Positions 43,189 through 50,791 of a stretch of 64,000 nucleotides of DNA are shown in pieces. The stretch lies in contig CAWJPA010000004.1 of NCBI GenBank assembly GCA_963844655.1, forward strand, positions 124,001-188,000. Reading direction: 5' to 3'. The DNA is from JASHPR01 sp963844655 (GTDB lineage: Bacteria > Actinomycetota > Actinomycetes > Streptosporangiales > Streptosporangiaceae). The translations under genes and the position numbers were made by a program. The notes under the pieces were generated by a model. It was not told the origin of the DNA. It saw nothing but the letters and a program-made list of their open reading frames with translations, and searched no databases. Within the stretch, counting starts at the first letter, position 1, and every line of letters starts with the position of its first letter.

Positions 43189-44397
43189 ATGACGGGAAGG
43201 GAGAGCACAGGCATGTCCCGAGGACTAACGGCCGACGGCGTGCGGGCGCTGCACGCCGCGCTCACGCGCCACGTGGAACGGGGCGAGGTGCCCGGGCTGG
43301 TCGCGCTGGTCGCCCGGGGCGGCGAGGTGCACGTCGAGGCGATCGGGCACAAGGCCTTCGGTGACCCGGAGCCCATCGGGCGTGACGCCATCTTTCGGAT
43401 CGCCTCGGTCACCAAGCCGATCGCGGGCGCGGCCGCGATGCTGCTCATCGAGGACGGGGCGATGGCGCTCGACGACCCGGTCGCGCGCTGGCTGCCCGAG
43501 CTCGCGGAGCCCCGGGTGCTGCGCACGCTGGACTCCGGCCTCGACGACACGGTGCCGGCCGAGCGGCCGATCACGGTGGAGGACGTGCTCTCGTTCCATC
43601 TCGGGTTCGGCTCCATCATGACGCCGGGCACGTCCCCGGTCCGGCAGGCCGAGGACGAGCTGGGCCTGAAGACGCTGACGCCGCCCTGGCCGCCACCCGA
43701 CCTCACGCCCGACGAGTGGATCGCCCGGCTCGGCCGCCTGCCCCTGCTCGAGCAGCCCGGTGCCGCCTGGCGTTACAACACCGGCGCGACCGTGGCCGGC
43801 GTGCTCATCGAGCGGGCCGCGGGCGCGCCCATCGCCGAGGTGCTGCGGGAGCGGGTGTTCGGGCCGCTCGGCATGGCCGACACCGGCTTCTACGTCCCGG
43901 CCGGCCAGCTCGGCCGGTTCACCACGTTCTACTGCCCGGATGGCGCCACCGGTGAACTGCGCGTGATCGACGAGCCCGGCGGCTGGTACTCGGCGCCGCC
44001 GAAGCTGCCCGACGCCGCGGGCTGGCTGGTGTCCACGGTCGATGACCTGTGGGCGTTCGCGTCGATGCTGGCCGCGGACGGCGGCGGCCTGCTCTCGGCC
44101 GAGTCGGTGCGGCAGATGACCCGCGACCGCATGACCGCCCAGGAGCGGGCCGGCAACCGGCTGTTCGTGGGCGACCACAGCGGCTGGGGGCTGATGATGT
44201 CGGTCCCGGCTGCGGACGGGCAGGCCGGCGTGCCCGGCGGCTTCGGCTGGGACGGCGGCGCCGGCACCACCTGGCGCACCGACCCCGCGGCCGGCCTGAC
44301 CGGGATCCTGCTGGCCCAGCGCCAGGTGACGTCACCGGAGCCCACCGAGCTCGTGACGGATTTCTGGGCCGCCGCCTACGCGGCGATCGACGGCTGA
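43189..44397 (+). CDS. Serine hydrolase (beta-lactamase-related family)
   Basis: A 402-aa protein with SVTK (Ser73, Lys76), YNT (Tyr196) and GFGWDGGAGT as the third motif, so the class C lactamase/esterase site is complete. No signal peptide is seen. A GTCATG start preceded by TACCGT suggests a leaderless transcript; the ATG at 43213 is an alternative. A decayed fragment of the same 5' region lies at 36703-36788. Substrate unknown. Confidence 0.9.
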   Translation: MTGRESTGMSRGLTADGVRALHAALTRHVERGEVPGLVALVARGGEVHVEAIGHKAFGDPEPIGRDAIFRIASVTKPIAGAAAMLLIEDGAMALDDPVARWLPELAEPRVLRTLDSGLDDTVPAERPITVEDVLSFHLGFGSIMTPGTSPVRQAEDELGLKTLTPPWPPPDLTPDEWIARLGRLPLLEQPGAAWRYNTGATVAGVLIERAAGAPIAEVLRERVFGPLGMADTGFYVPAGQLGRFTTFYCPDGATGELRVIDEPGGWYSAPPKLPDAAGWLVSTVDDLWAFASMLAADGGGLLSAESVRQMTRDRMTAQERAGNRLFVGDHSGWGLMMSVPAADGQAGVPGGFGWDGGAGTTWRTDPAAGLTGILLAQRQVTSPEPTELVTDFWAAAYAAIDG

Positions 44398-44401
44398 CCG
44401 C

Positions 44402-45643
44402 TCAGCCCGGGCCGGGCCCGGCGGCCAGGCCGGCCGCCTTGGTCGTCAGGTACTGCTGCTCCCTGAGGTTGTTGGTGCGCGCGGCCGCGGCCCGGAACTC
44501 CGTGATCGCGGCCTCGCGGTCACCGGCCTGCTCCAGCAGGTGAGCGCGCACGGCGTGCAGGCGGTGGTGGTCGCCGAGCTGCTCGCCGAGGTCGTCAAGC
44601 AGCGCCAGGCCGGCCCCTGGCCCCTGCGCCATGGCCGCGGCCACCGCGCGGTTGAGCCGGACCATCGGGTTGCCGGTCATGGCCTCGAGCTGGCCGTACA
44701 GGGACAGGATCCGGGCCCAGTCGGTGCCGGCGTGGCTGCCGGCCTGGTCATGCAGGGCCGCGATGGCCGCCTGCACCTGGTACTCGCCGACCTGCCCCTG
44801 CCGCAGCGCGGCGGTGATCAGGCGCGTCCCCTCGCCGATCAGATCCCGGTCCCACCGGGCGCGGTCCTGCTCCGCGAGCGGGATCAGCTCGCCGCCGGCG
44901 CCGCTGCGGGCCGGGCGCCGGGCGTCGGTGAGCAGCATGACGGCCAGCAGCCCGGCCACCTCAGGATCATCTGGCATAGCGGCCCTTACGCCACGGGTGA
45001 GCCGTATTGCCTCGCCCGACAGGTCGGTGCGCGCCAGATCCGGGCCGCCGCTGGTGGTGTATCCCTCGTTGAAGAGCAGGTAGAGGACATGCAGCACGGA
45101 CCGGAGCCGGTCCGTGCGCTGGTCGGGCGCGGGCAGCGCGAACGGCTCGCTCGACGCCTTGATCTTCGCCTTGGCCCGGCTGATCCGCTGGGCCATGGTC
45201 GCCTCGGGGACGAGGAACGCGGCGGCGATCTCGCGGGTGGTCAGGCCGCCGACCGCGCGCAGCGTCAGCGGGATCGCCGACGCCGGGGTGAGCGAGGGGT
45301 GGCAGCACATGAACATGAGGATCAGCGTGTCGTCGTGCGCCGGGGCCGGTTCCGGCGGCGTCAGCGACCACGAGGCGGCCAGCGCCTCGCGGCGGCGGCG
45401 GGCGTCGTCGCTCCGGAACTGGTTCGCCATGCGGCGGGAGGCCACGCGGATCAGCCAGGCCAGCGGGTCGTCGGGCCGCCCGGCCTCGGGCCAGGTGGTG
45501 GCGGCCGCGATCAGGGCCTCCTGCGTGGCGTCCTCGGCGTCGGCGAAGTTGCCGTAGCGGCGCATGACCGCGCCGAGGACCTGCGGCGCGAGCTCGCGCA
45601 GCAGGTCCCCGGAAGCCACGGCCGGGCCCACCGCCGGGGTCAC
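44402..45643 (-). CDS. ECF RNA polymerase sigma factor, ECF42-like (DUF6596)
   Basis: A 413-aa sigma factor. Sigma region 2 (YGNFADAEDATQEALIAA) and region 4 (LTTREIAAAFLVPEATMAQRI) are followed by a 230-residue C-terminal domain with LYLLFNEGYTTSGG and VRLNRAVA, the DUF6596/TPR-like domain of ECF42. The GTG overlaps the stop of the YCII gene (GTGA); the pairing with a DGPF/YCII protein is the hallmark of ECF42. There is no anti-sigma factor gene; control is thought to run through the C-terminal domain. Confidence 0.92.
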   Translation of the reverse strand: MTPAVGPAVASGDLLRELAPQVLGAVMRRYGNFADAEDATQEALIAAATTWPEAGRPDDPLAWLIRVASRRMANQFRSDDARRRREALAASWSLTPPEPAPAHDDTLILMFMCCHPSLTPASAIPLTLRAVGGLTTREIAAAFLVPEATMAQRISRAKAKIKASSEPFALPAPDQRTDRLRSVLHVLYLLFNEGYTTSGGPDLARTDLSGEAIRLTRGVRAAMPDDPEVAGLLAVMLLTDARRPARSGAGGELIPLAEQDRARWDRDLIGEGTRLITAALRQGQVGEYQVQAAIAALHDQAGSHAGTDWARILSLYGQLEAMTGNPMVRLNRAVAAAMAQGPGAGLALLDDLGEQLGDHHRLHAVRAHLLEQAGDREAAITEFRAAAARTNNLREQQYLTTKAAGLAAGPGPG

Positions 45644-46041
45644 ACCTCGGGATCGGGGGCGCTCAGCACCTCACGGACCTCGATCGGCTGCTGGATCGGC
45701 ACCCCGTTCTGGCCGGGCGCCGCGGACGCGCGGGCCGCGATCTCCAGGGCCCGCCCGGTCGTCTCGACATCGATCAGCCGGTAGCCGGCCAGCAGCTCCT
45801 TGGACTCGGGATACGGGCCGTCGGTGATCACCGGGGCGGCGGCGCCGTCCCAGACCACGAACCTGGCCTGCTCGGGACCGGCCAGGCCCTGGGCGTCGAC
45901 CAGCTCACCGAGCTCGGCCAGCTCGGCGTTGAGCGCCTGCTGGAACTCGATGTGGGCCTTGATGTCGCCCGGGCTCCACTCGGTCATCGGCGCGCAGCCC
46001 GACTCCGTCTCGCCGTAGTTCTGCAGCAACATGAATCGCAT
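45640..46041 (-). CDS. YCII/DGPF-domain protein, ECF42 partner
   Basis: A 133-aa YCII-related protein: MRFMLLQNYGE opening, VITDGPYPESKELLAGY core (the DGPF motif) and PIEVREVL end. The start at 46041 has GGAAGG upstream. It is coupled to the sigma factor by GTGA. Function of these partners is unknown; they are likely targets or co-factors of the sigma factor. Confidence 0.9.
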   Translation of the reverse strand: MRFMLLQNYGETESGCAPMTEWSPGDIKAHIEFQQALNAELAELGELVDAQGLAGPEQARFVVWDGAAAPVITDGPYPESKELLAGYRLIDVETTGRALEIAARASAAPGQNGVPIQQPIEVREVLSAPDPEV

Positions 46042-46144
46042 GGCCTGGTCCTTCCCGGTCAGGCGACACCCGCTGGCGCCGCTCACCCAGAGGTCACCGC
46101 CGCGGCACGATTCTCGACACCGGCCGGCCGTCGCCGCGCTTCGC

Positions 46145-46492
46145 TCAGTAGGAGTGCTGCACGGTGTAGCGGACCGTCTGCGCCCGGATCTGGCCGTCGC
46201 GGAAGACAAAGGTGTCGATGCCGTCCTCGACCTTGGTCTTCTCGGCGTGAGCGGTCCACTCCAGGAACAGGATGTCGCCCTCGTAGATCTGGGTAGGCAG
46301 TTCCCAGCGCGCGTTGGGCACGTCGCTGAGCAGCTGCACGAACCCCTCCCTGACGCCGTCCTTGCCCGTCTTGACGCCCGATGGCGTGATGAACACCGCG
46401 TCGTCGCTGTAGTCGGCCACGATCTCATCCAGGTCACCTGCTCCCAGGGCCTGGGCGTGGTGCTGGAAGACTTCCTCGGGCGTACGTGTCAT
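46145..46492 (-). CDS. SnoaL/NTF2-like protein
   Basis: A 115-aa single NTF2-like cone: PEEVFQHHAQALGAGDLDEI, DYSDDAVFITPSG, LFLEWTAHAEKTKV and FRDGQIRAQTVRYTV. The ATG at 46492 has GGAGAGGGAGAG upstream. Such proteins bind or isomerise small substrates; here it may belong to the ECF42 regulon because it lies just upstream in the same direction. Confidence 0.85.
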   Translation of the reverse strand: MTRTPEEVFQHHAQALGAGDLDEIVADYSDDAVFITPSGVKTGKDGVREGFVQLLSDVPNARWELPTQIYEGDILFLEWTAHAEKTKVEDGIDTFVFRDGQIRAQTVRYTVQHSY

Positions 46493-46523
46493 TGCTCTCC
46501 CTCTCCGTAGCAAGCACCTACGC

Positions 46524-46985
46524 CTACCGTACGACGGCGGACCTCCCCGGTGGGCGCCAGGCCGGGGCTCCATGCGCGTGAAACTCGAGTGTCCGTGACC
46601 CCACCCCAGCCAGCTTGTGCCCGACCTGGTACCGGAGCCTGGTGAAGTACTTGTGCCCCTTGTGCTGGCGGACGCGGTAGAGACGGATCGCCGCCATCTC
46701 GGTCTTGTACCTGGTGCACTTGCCCCAGCAGGACCGGACGTGCAGCCGACCCTGGCCGGTCGCCTGGGAGGAGAACCAGTGCTTCCAGGAGGTGACGGTG
46801 AGGTACACGCTGCCGTCGCCGGTGAAGTCAATGAGGCCGAGCGGGTTGGTCGCCGGCTGCACGAAGTTATTGTGCTGGCCGCCTTTATGGACCGCGTAGA
46901 TAACGGGCCGCGACCGCGCGGCAATCAGCCCGGACCCGGCCAGAAGCGCCACCAGCACGGCCAGGGCGGCGAGAGCCGACTTCAT
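46524..46985 (-). CDS. Secreted protein of unknown family
   Basis: A 153-aa protein with a clear signal peptide (SALAALAVLVALLAGSGL). The mature part is basic and has two Cys (RSCWGKCTRYK) that may form a disulfide; strands such as GSVYLTVTSWKHW resemble a small beta-barrel. I do not recognise the family. It faces the 47160 gene across a gap with two palindromes. Confidence 0.65.
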   Translation of the reverse strand: MKSALAALAVLVALLAGSGLIAARSRPVIYAVHKGGQHNNFVQPATNPLGLIDFTGDGSVYLTVTSWKHWFSSQATGQGRLHVRSCWGKCTRYKTEMAAIRLYRVRQHKGHKYFTRLRYQVGHKLAGVGSRTLEFHAHGAPAWRPPGRSAVVR

Positions 46986-47077
46986 CTGCGCCCCGCCCCA
47001 GTCCTGGTCAGATTGGTCTTGGTAGCGTGCATCGTGCCTTTTCAGGGTGCCGTTTCTCGAAGAGTGACAGCAGTGTA

Positions 47078-47094
47078 ACTCAATGTAATTGAGT
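47078..47094. promoter_or_regulatory. Perfect 7-3-7 inverted repeat in a divergent gap
   Basis: ACTCAAT-GTA-ATTGAGT lies between the secreted protein gene (minus) and the 47160 gene (plus), in an AT-rich patch. It is a good candidate operator for either direction. Confidence 0.55.
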
Positions 47095-47122
47095 AGGCCC
47101 GGAAGGCATCTGCGTCATGCCA

Positions 47123-47136
47123 GCTTGACGTCAAGC
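47123..47136. promoter_or_regulatory. 14-bp perfect palindrome before the 47160 gene
   Basis: GCTTGAC-GTCAAGC is followed at 47140-47146 by a third half-site (CTTGACG). It is 24 bp upstream of the start codon, where a repressor could block initiation. Confidence 0.5.
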
Positions 47137-47159
47137 CGACTTGACGGAAGGATGGGGTC

Positions 47160-47717
47160 ATGGCCACACCGGAGAACCTCGAGCGCGAGTACACACTGCA
47201 GACCGCCGCAGCGCGGTATGACGAGCTGCGCGCCCGGGATGCCCTGGCTTCGGCCGCGAACTATGCGGCCGAAGCGGAAATAGACGGCGAGTCCTGGCCT
47301 ACGCCGACGGATCCCACGGCCGTCCCCCTGACCCAGGAGGAGGCGCTGGAGCTCATCGCGCTCAGCGAGGTGATCGCGCGGAAGGCGGGCTACGGGCGCC
47401 AGCTGTCGGTGCGGTCCGCCCGGCAGGCCGGCGCGTCGTGGTCGCAGATCGGCGCGGCCCTGGGCACCAGCAAGCAGGCCGCCTGGGAGGCACACGGCCG
47501 GTGGATCGACGGCCAGGCCGAGCAGCACGAGCGCACCGGCTACGAGGGCCTGGACGCCGACGAGGCCGCGGCCGCCCGGGAGCTGGCCGGCGAGCCCGAG
47601 CGCGACGGCGCGCGCGGCAGGACCGATTCCGACGACAGCAATCCCGGCGACCGGGCCTTAACTGACGACGATGACACCGCGCCGATCCTGTCCGGCCGGA
47701 TCGTCCCGAAGAAGTAG
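47160..47717 (+). CDS. Putative HTH protein of unknown family
   Basis: A 185-aa acidic protein. The N-terminal half is alpha-helical, a central stretch ASWSQIGAALGTSKQAAWE looks like a helix-turn-helix of the type seen in many small actinobacterial proteins, and the tail is disordered and acidic (TDSDDSNPGD, TDDDDTAP). GGAAGG lies upstream of the ATG. If it binds DNA, the palindrome just upstream could be its own site. Confidence 0.7.
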   Translation: MATPENLEREYTLQTAAARYDELRARDALASAANYAAEAEIDGESWPTPTDPTAVPLTQEEALELIALSEVIARKAGYGRQLSVRSARQAGASWSQIGAALGTSKQAAWEAHGRWIDGQAEQHERTGYEGLDADEAAAARELAGEPERDGARGRTDSDDSNPGDRALTDDDDTAPILSGRIVPKK

Positions 47718-47736
47718 GGCGGCCTGCACCCCTCCC

Positions 47737-47756
47737 GCCTCCGTGGCACCGGAGGC
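47737..47756 (+). terminator. Hairpin after the 47160 gene
   Basis: GCCTCCG-TGGCAC-CGGAGGC forms a 7-bp GC stem with a 6-nt loop, 20 bases after the stop. No T-tract follows, which is common for actinobacterial terminators. Confidence 0.5.
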
Positions 47757-47782
47757 CACCCCCGGCACAAGCTCGCCGCGAT

Positions 47783-47826
47783 GGATGTACCGATGGGGCC
47801 GCTACCGCGACCCTTCTGGTACATCC
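47783..47826 (+). repeat. 9-bp inverted repeat with 26-nt loop
   Basis: GGATGTACC (47783-47791) and GGTACATCC (47818-47826) are perfect reverse complements. The structure could be part of the leader of the Erm-like gene. Confidence 0.4.
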
Positions 47827-48005
47827 ACACGCCCCAGGAGGTTAGGGCGCGGGGCGGGGATTTCAGCGCGGGCCGGCGCGGGACCGCGGGAGCGTCTGAA
47901 CGCAAGGCGGCTGACCGTCGGCGCGTGGGCGCGGGGCGGGATATTCGGTGGCTCCCGGGGACGGAAGCGCCTAACGTGGTCGGCGACCCGGAGAACAGAG
48001 CCTCC

Positions 48006-48050
48006 GGTTAACACTGCCCTGGTTAACACTGCCCTGGTTAACATTGCCCC
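48006..48050. repeat. Three 15-bp tandem repeats before the Erm-like gene
   Basis: GGTTAACACTGCCCT occurs twice and GGTTAACATTGCCCC once, in tandem. Each unit contains the palindrome GTTAAC. They lie 49-93 bp upstream of the start codon. Confidence 0.85.
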
Positions 48051-48098
48051 GCAGAACACACCCCTGGAGAACGACCTTGTCTATGGTCATGGTCTTCC

Positions 48099-48887
48099 GT
48101 GGCAGGGCGGCCGCTGGCGCCGAACCCTGCCGGTGCTCACTTCCTGCGTGACCGTGCGCTGATCGCCCAGCTGGCCCGGGCCAGCGGCGCGGGTGACGGC
48201 CGCCTGGTCCTCGACCTCGGGGCCGGCCACGGCGCGATCACGGCCGGGCTGGCCGCCACCGGGGCCCGCGTGATCGCCGTCGAGGCGGACCAGCGCCTGG
48301 CCGCGCGCCTGCGGCGGCGCTTTTGCGACAGCCCCCAGGTCCGCGTCGTCGAAGCCGACCTGCGCCTGGTGCCGCTGCCGCGCCGGGAATTCCTGGTCGT
48401 GGCCAGTCCCCCGTTCTCGCTCACTACCGCGTTGTGCCGCCGCCTGCTCGGCGACCCGGCGGTCCGGCTGGCCGGCGCCGAGCTGATCGTCGGCTGGGGT
48501 GCGGCCCGGTGGCTCGCGAGCCCGCGGCCGCGCGACGCCGAGACCGCGTGGTGGGCCGCCCGCTACCAGATCAGGTTCGCGCAGACGGTCAGCGCGGGGA
48601 GCTTCGTTCCGCCCCCAGGGACCGACGCGGCGCGGGTGTCGGTGCGGCCGCGGGAGATCGCGGCGTCCCGGGCGGGGCAGCGGCTGCTGCGGTCCCTGCT
48701 GCGCGCGGCCTACCGCCATCCTTCGGCCCGCGCCGACACGGTTCTGGCCAGGACCGTTCTGGCCGGCACCACTCCGGCCGGCCGGAGGCGGCTGCTGATC
48801 CGGGCCCAGGTCAGCCCGGGAGCTCCGGTCGCCGAGATCACCGCCGAGCAGTGGCACCGGCTCGCGGTCATGCTGGTCAGCTCGTGA
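48099..48887 (+). CDS. Erm/KsgA-like rRNA adenine N6-methyltransferase
   Basis: A 262-aa SAM-dependent methyltransferase. Motif X-like NPAGAHFLRDRALIAQL and motif I VLDLGAGHGAITAGLA are typical of Erm/KsgA, followed by VIAVEADQRLA and the catalytic motif SPPF (VVASPPFSLTTAL), where most Erm and KsgA proteins have Asn in place of Ser; Ser is allowed in N6-adenine enzymes generally. Erm action on 23S rRNA would give macrolide-type resistance, but this is an inference. Start ATG at 48099 is weakly supported. The 3' end overlaps the convergent ABC permease by 11 bp. Confidence 0.82.
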   Translation: MAGRPLAPNPAGAHFLRDRALIAQLARASGAGDGRLVLDLGAGHGAITAGLAATGARVIAVEADQRLAARLRRRFCDSPQVRVVEADLRLVPLPRREFLVVASPPFSLTTALCRRLLGDPAVRLAGAELIVGWGAARWLASPRPRDAETAWWAARYQIRFAQTVSAGSFVPPPGTDAARVSVRPREIAASRAGQRLLRSLLRAAYRHPSARADTVLARTVLAGTTPAGRRRLLIRAQVSPGAPVAEITAEQWHRLAVMLVSS

Positions 48888-49773
48888 CGTCGGCGGTGGT
48901 GAACCGGGCCCAGGCGACCGAGGCGAACAGGACCACGTACACCGCGAACGAGAGCAGCCCGTGGGCCAGCGGCGACCAGGTCACGGGCGAGCGGAGCAGC
49001 CCGTCGAACGACAGCCACCAGTGTGTGGGCAGGTACGGGTGAATGGCGCTGAGCTGCGTGATCGCGTCCAGGACCTCACTGGCCAGCGCGATCACCAGGA
49101 GCGCGGCGATCGCACCCAGGGGGTGCTCGGTGAACGTCGAGATGGCCAGCCCGAGCGCGCCGAGCGCGGCCATCGCCGCGGCCAGGTAGAGGACCACGAG
49201 CAGCAGCCGGAGCAGCCCGGCGCCCAGCGAGATCGTGGTGCCCGACAGCAGCGTCACCGGGCCGATGGGGAACAGGATCGCGCCGACGATCACTGCGACC
49301 AGCGCGACCAGCAGGCAGGCGGCCACGCAGAACACCACGATCGACGTGTACTTGATCCCCAGCAGCCGGGTCCGGCCGGCCGGCACGGCGAGCAGGTAGC
49401 GCAGCGTGCCGTGCGCGGCCTCGCCCGCGATCGAGTCCCCGGCCACCACCGAGACGGCCAGCGGCATGATCAGCGTCAGCTCCACGACCAGCGACAGCAG
49501 CGCCAGGAACACGCCGTTGCTGGTGACCTGGCCGATGAACGCGGGCCCGCCCCCGCCGTCCCCGCCCGATGGCGCCGATATCGAGAGCACGATGCCGAGC
49601 AGCACCGGGATCGCGGCGAGCACGGTCATCAGCGCCAGGTTGCGCTTGCGCAGAAAGACAAGGCGCAGCTCGGAGCGCAGCATCCGCAGCCAGGGCCGCA
49701 CGTAGCCCCGCGGCGCGTTCGCCTGCCCCGCCGCCTCGCCCTGGGGCGGGCGCGTCAGCTCAGCCGTTGACAT
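48877..49773 (-). CDS. ABC-2 type permease
   Basis: A 298-aa membrane protein: LRMLRSELRLVFLRKRN start, then six hydrophobic segments, with the conserved GDSIAGEAAHGTLRYLLAVP loop. I chose the ATG at 49773, which overlaps the ATPase stop by 14 bases; an upstream start at 49785 is possible. It works with the ATPase at 49760-50791. Confidence 0.88.
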   Translation of the reverse strand: MSTAELTRPPQGEAAGQANAPRGYVRPWLRMLRSELRLVFLRKRNLALMTVLAAIPVLLGIVLSISAPSGGDGGGGPAFIGQVTSNGVFLALLSLVVELTLIMPLAVSVVAGDSIAGEAAHGTLRYLLAVPAGRTRLLGIKYTSIVVFCVAACLLVALVAVIVGAILFPIGPVTLLSGTTISLGAGLLRLLLVVLYLAAAMAALGALGLAISTFTEHPLGAIAALLVIALASEVLDAITQLSAIHPYLPTHWWLSFDGLLRSPVTWSPLAHGLLSFAVYVVLFASVAWARFTTADVTS

Positions 49774-50791
49774 CGAAGCCCTCACCGGTCAGCTCGACGA
49801 ACAGGTCCTCCAGGCTGGCCTGCGGGGTCTCCAGGCCGGCCACCGGCACGTCGGCGTGCACGAGCTTGGCGCAGATGGCCTCCGGCGCCTCGTCGCCGAG
49901 CAGCGCGGTCACCTCCCGGCCGACCGTCATCACGTCGGCCAGGCCCAGCCCGGACAGCACCTGAGCGGCCCGCTCGGGCTCGGGGGTGCGGACCAGGATC
50001 CGGGCCGAGCCGCGGCCGCGCATCTCCTCCAGCGTGCCCTGGAACACCAGATCGCCGGCGCGCATCACGCCCACGTGCGAGCAGATCTGCTCGACCTCGG
50101 CCAGCAGGTGCGAGGACACGAACACCGTGGTGCCGCCGGCGGCGATCTGCCGGATCAGCGCGCGGACCTCGCGGGTGCCCTGCGGGTCGAGCCCGTTGGT
50201 CGGCTCGTCCAGGATCATCAGATCGCGCGGCTGCAGCAGGCCCGCCGCGATGGCCAGCCGCTGCTTCATGCCGAGCGAGTAGACGCGGAACCGCTTGCCC
50301 GCCGCGGCGAGCAGGCCGACGCGGTCCAGGGCCTGCTCGATCCGGGCCGGCGCGGTCCTCGGGTCCGCGGTCCGGTCCACGGCGTCCAGCCGGGCCAGGT
50401 TGGCCTGGCCGGACAGCTGTGAGTAGAAGGCCGGCCCCTCGACCAGCGACCCGACCCGCGACAGCACGGTGTTGGCGCCCCCGGGCATGACCACGCCCAG
50501 CAGCTGGTGGCTGCCGCTGGTCGGCTGGATGAGCCCGAGCAGCATCCGGATGGTGGTGGTCTTGCCTGACCCGTTCGGGCCCAGGAAGCCGTAGACCGAA
50601 CCGCGCGGCACCGCCAGGTCGACGCCGGCGACCGCGAGCTGGTGGCCGAACCGCTTGGCCAGCCCGGCGGTCGCGATGGCCAGGCCGGCCCCGTCGGCTG
50701 GCGGAGCCGGCCTGCCCAGCGAGGGTGCGGGCTCGTCCCGGCCGGCATCGTGGCCGAAGCTGATCTGGTCCTGCCGGGCGGCAGGGCTCAC
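49760..50791 (-). CDS. ABC exporter ATPase
   Basis: A 343-aa ATPase: about 35 N-terminal extra residues, Walker A GPNGSGKTTT, signature YSLGMKQRLAIA (the CcmA/NatA-like variant of LSGGQ), Walker B LMILDEPTNGLDP and switch His in VSSHLLAEVE. The GTG overlaps the stop of the LolA-like gene, so the secreted protein, ATPase and permease form one operon. Confidence 0.9.
   Translation of the reverse strand: MSPAARQDQISFGHDAGRDEPAPSLGRPAPPADGAGLAIATAGLAKRFGHQLAVAGVDLAVPRGSVYGFLGPNGSGKTTTIRMLLGLIQPTSGSHQLLGVVMPGGANTVLSRVGSLVEGPAFYSQLSGQANLARLDAVDRTADPRTAPARIEQALDRVGLLAAAGKRFRVYSLGMKQRLAIAAGLLQPRDLMILDEPTNGLDPQGTREVRALIRQIAAGGTTVFVSSHLLAEVEQICSHVGVMRAGDLVFQGTLEEMRGRGSARILVRTPEPERAAQVLSGLGLADVMTVGREVTALLGDEAPEAICAKLVHADVPVAGLETPQASLEDLFVELTGEGFDVNG

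Larger units (their letters stand above)
47718..48098. other. Intergenic region upstream of the Erm-like gene
   Basis: This 381-bp region holds a hairpin right after the preceding stop (47737-47756), a 9-bp inverted repeat with a 26-nt loop (47783-47826) and three 15-bp tandem repeats (48006-48050). Short open frames cross it on both strands but none has clear protein character. A regulated leader for the methyltransferase gene is possible. Confidence 0.5.

Noticed and set aside
47781..48011. 76-codon frame before the Erm-like gene as a leader peptide
   Set aside because: No ribosome binding site or protein-like composition; it ends before the gene without an evident attenuator.
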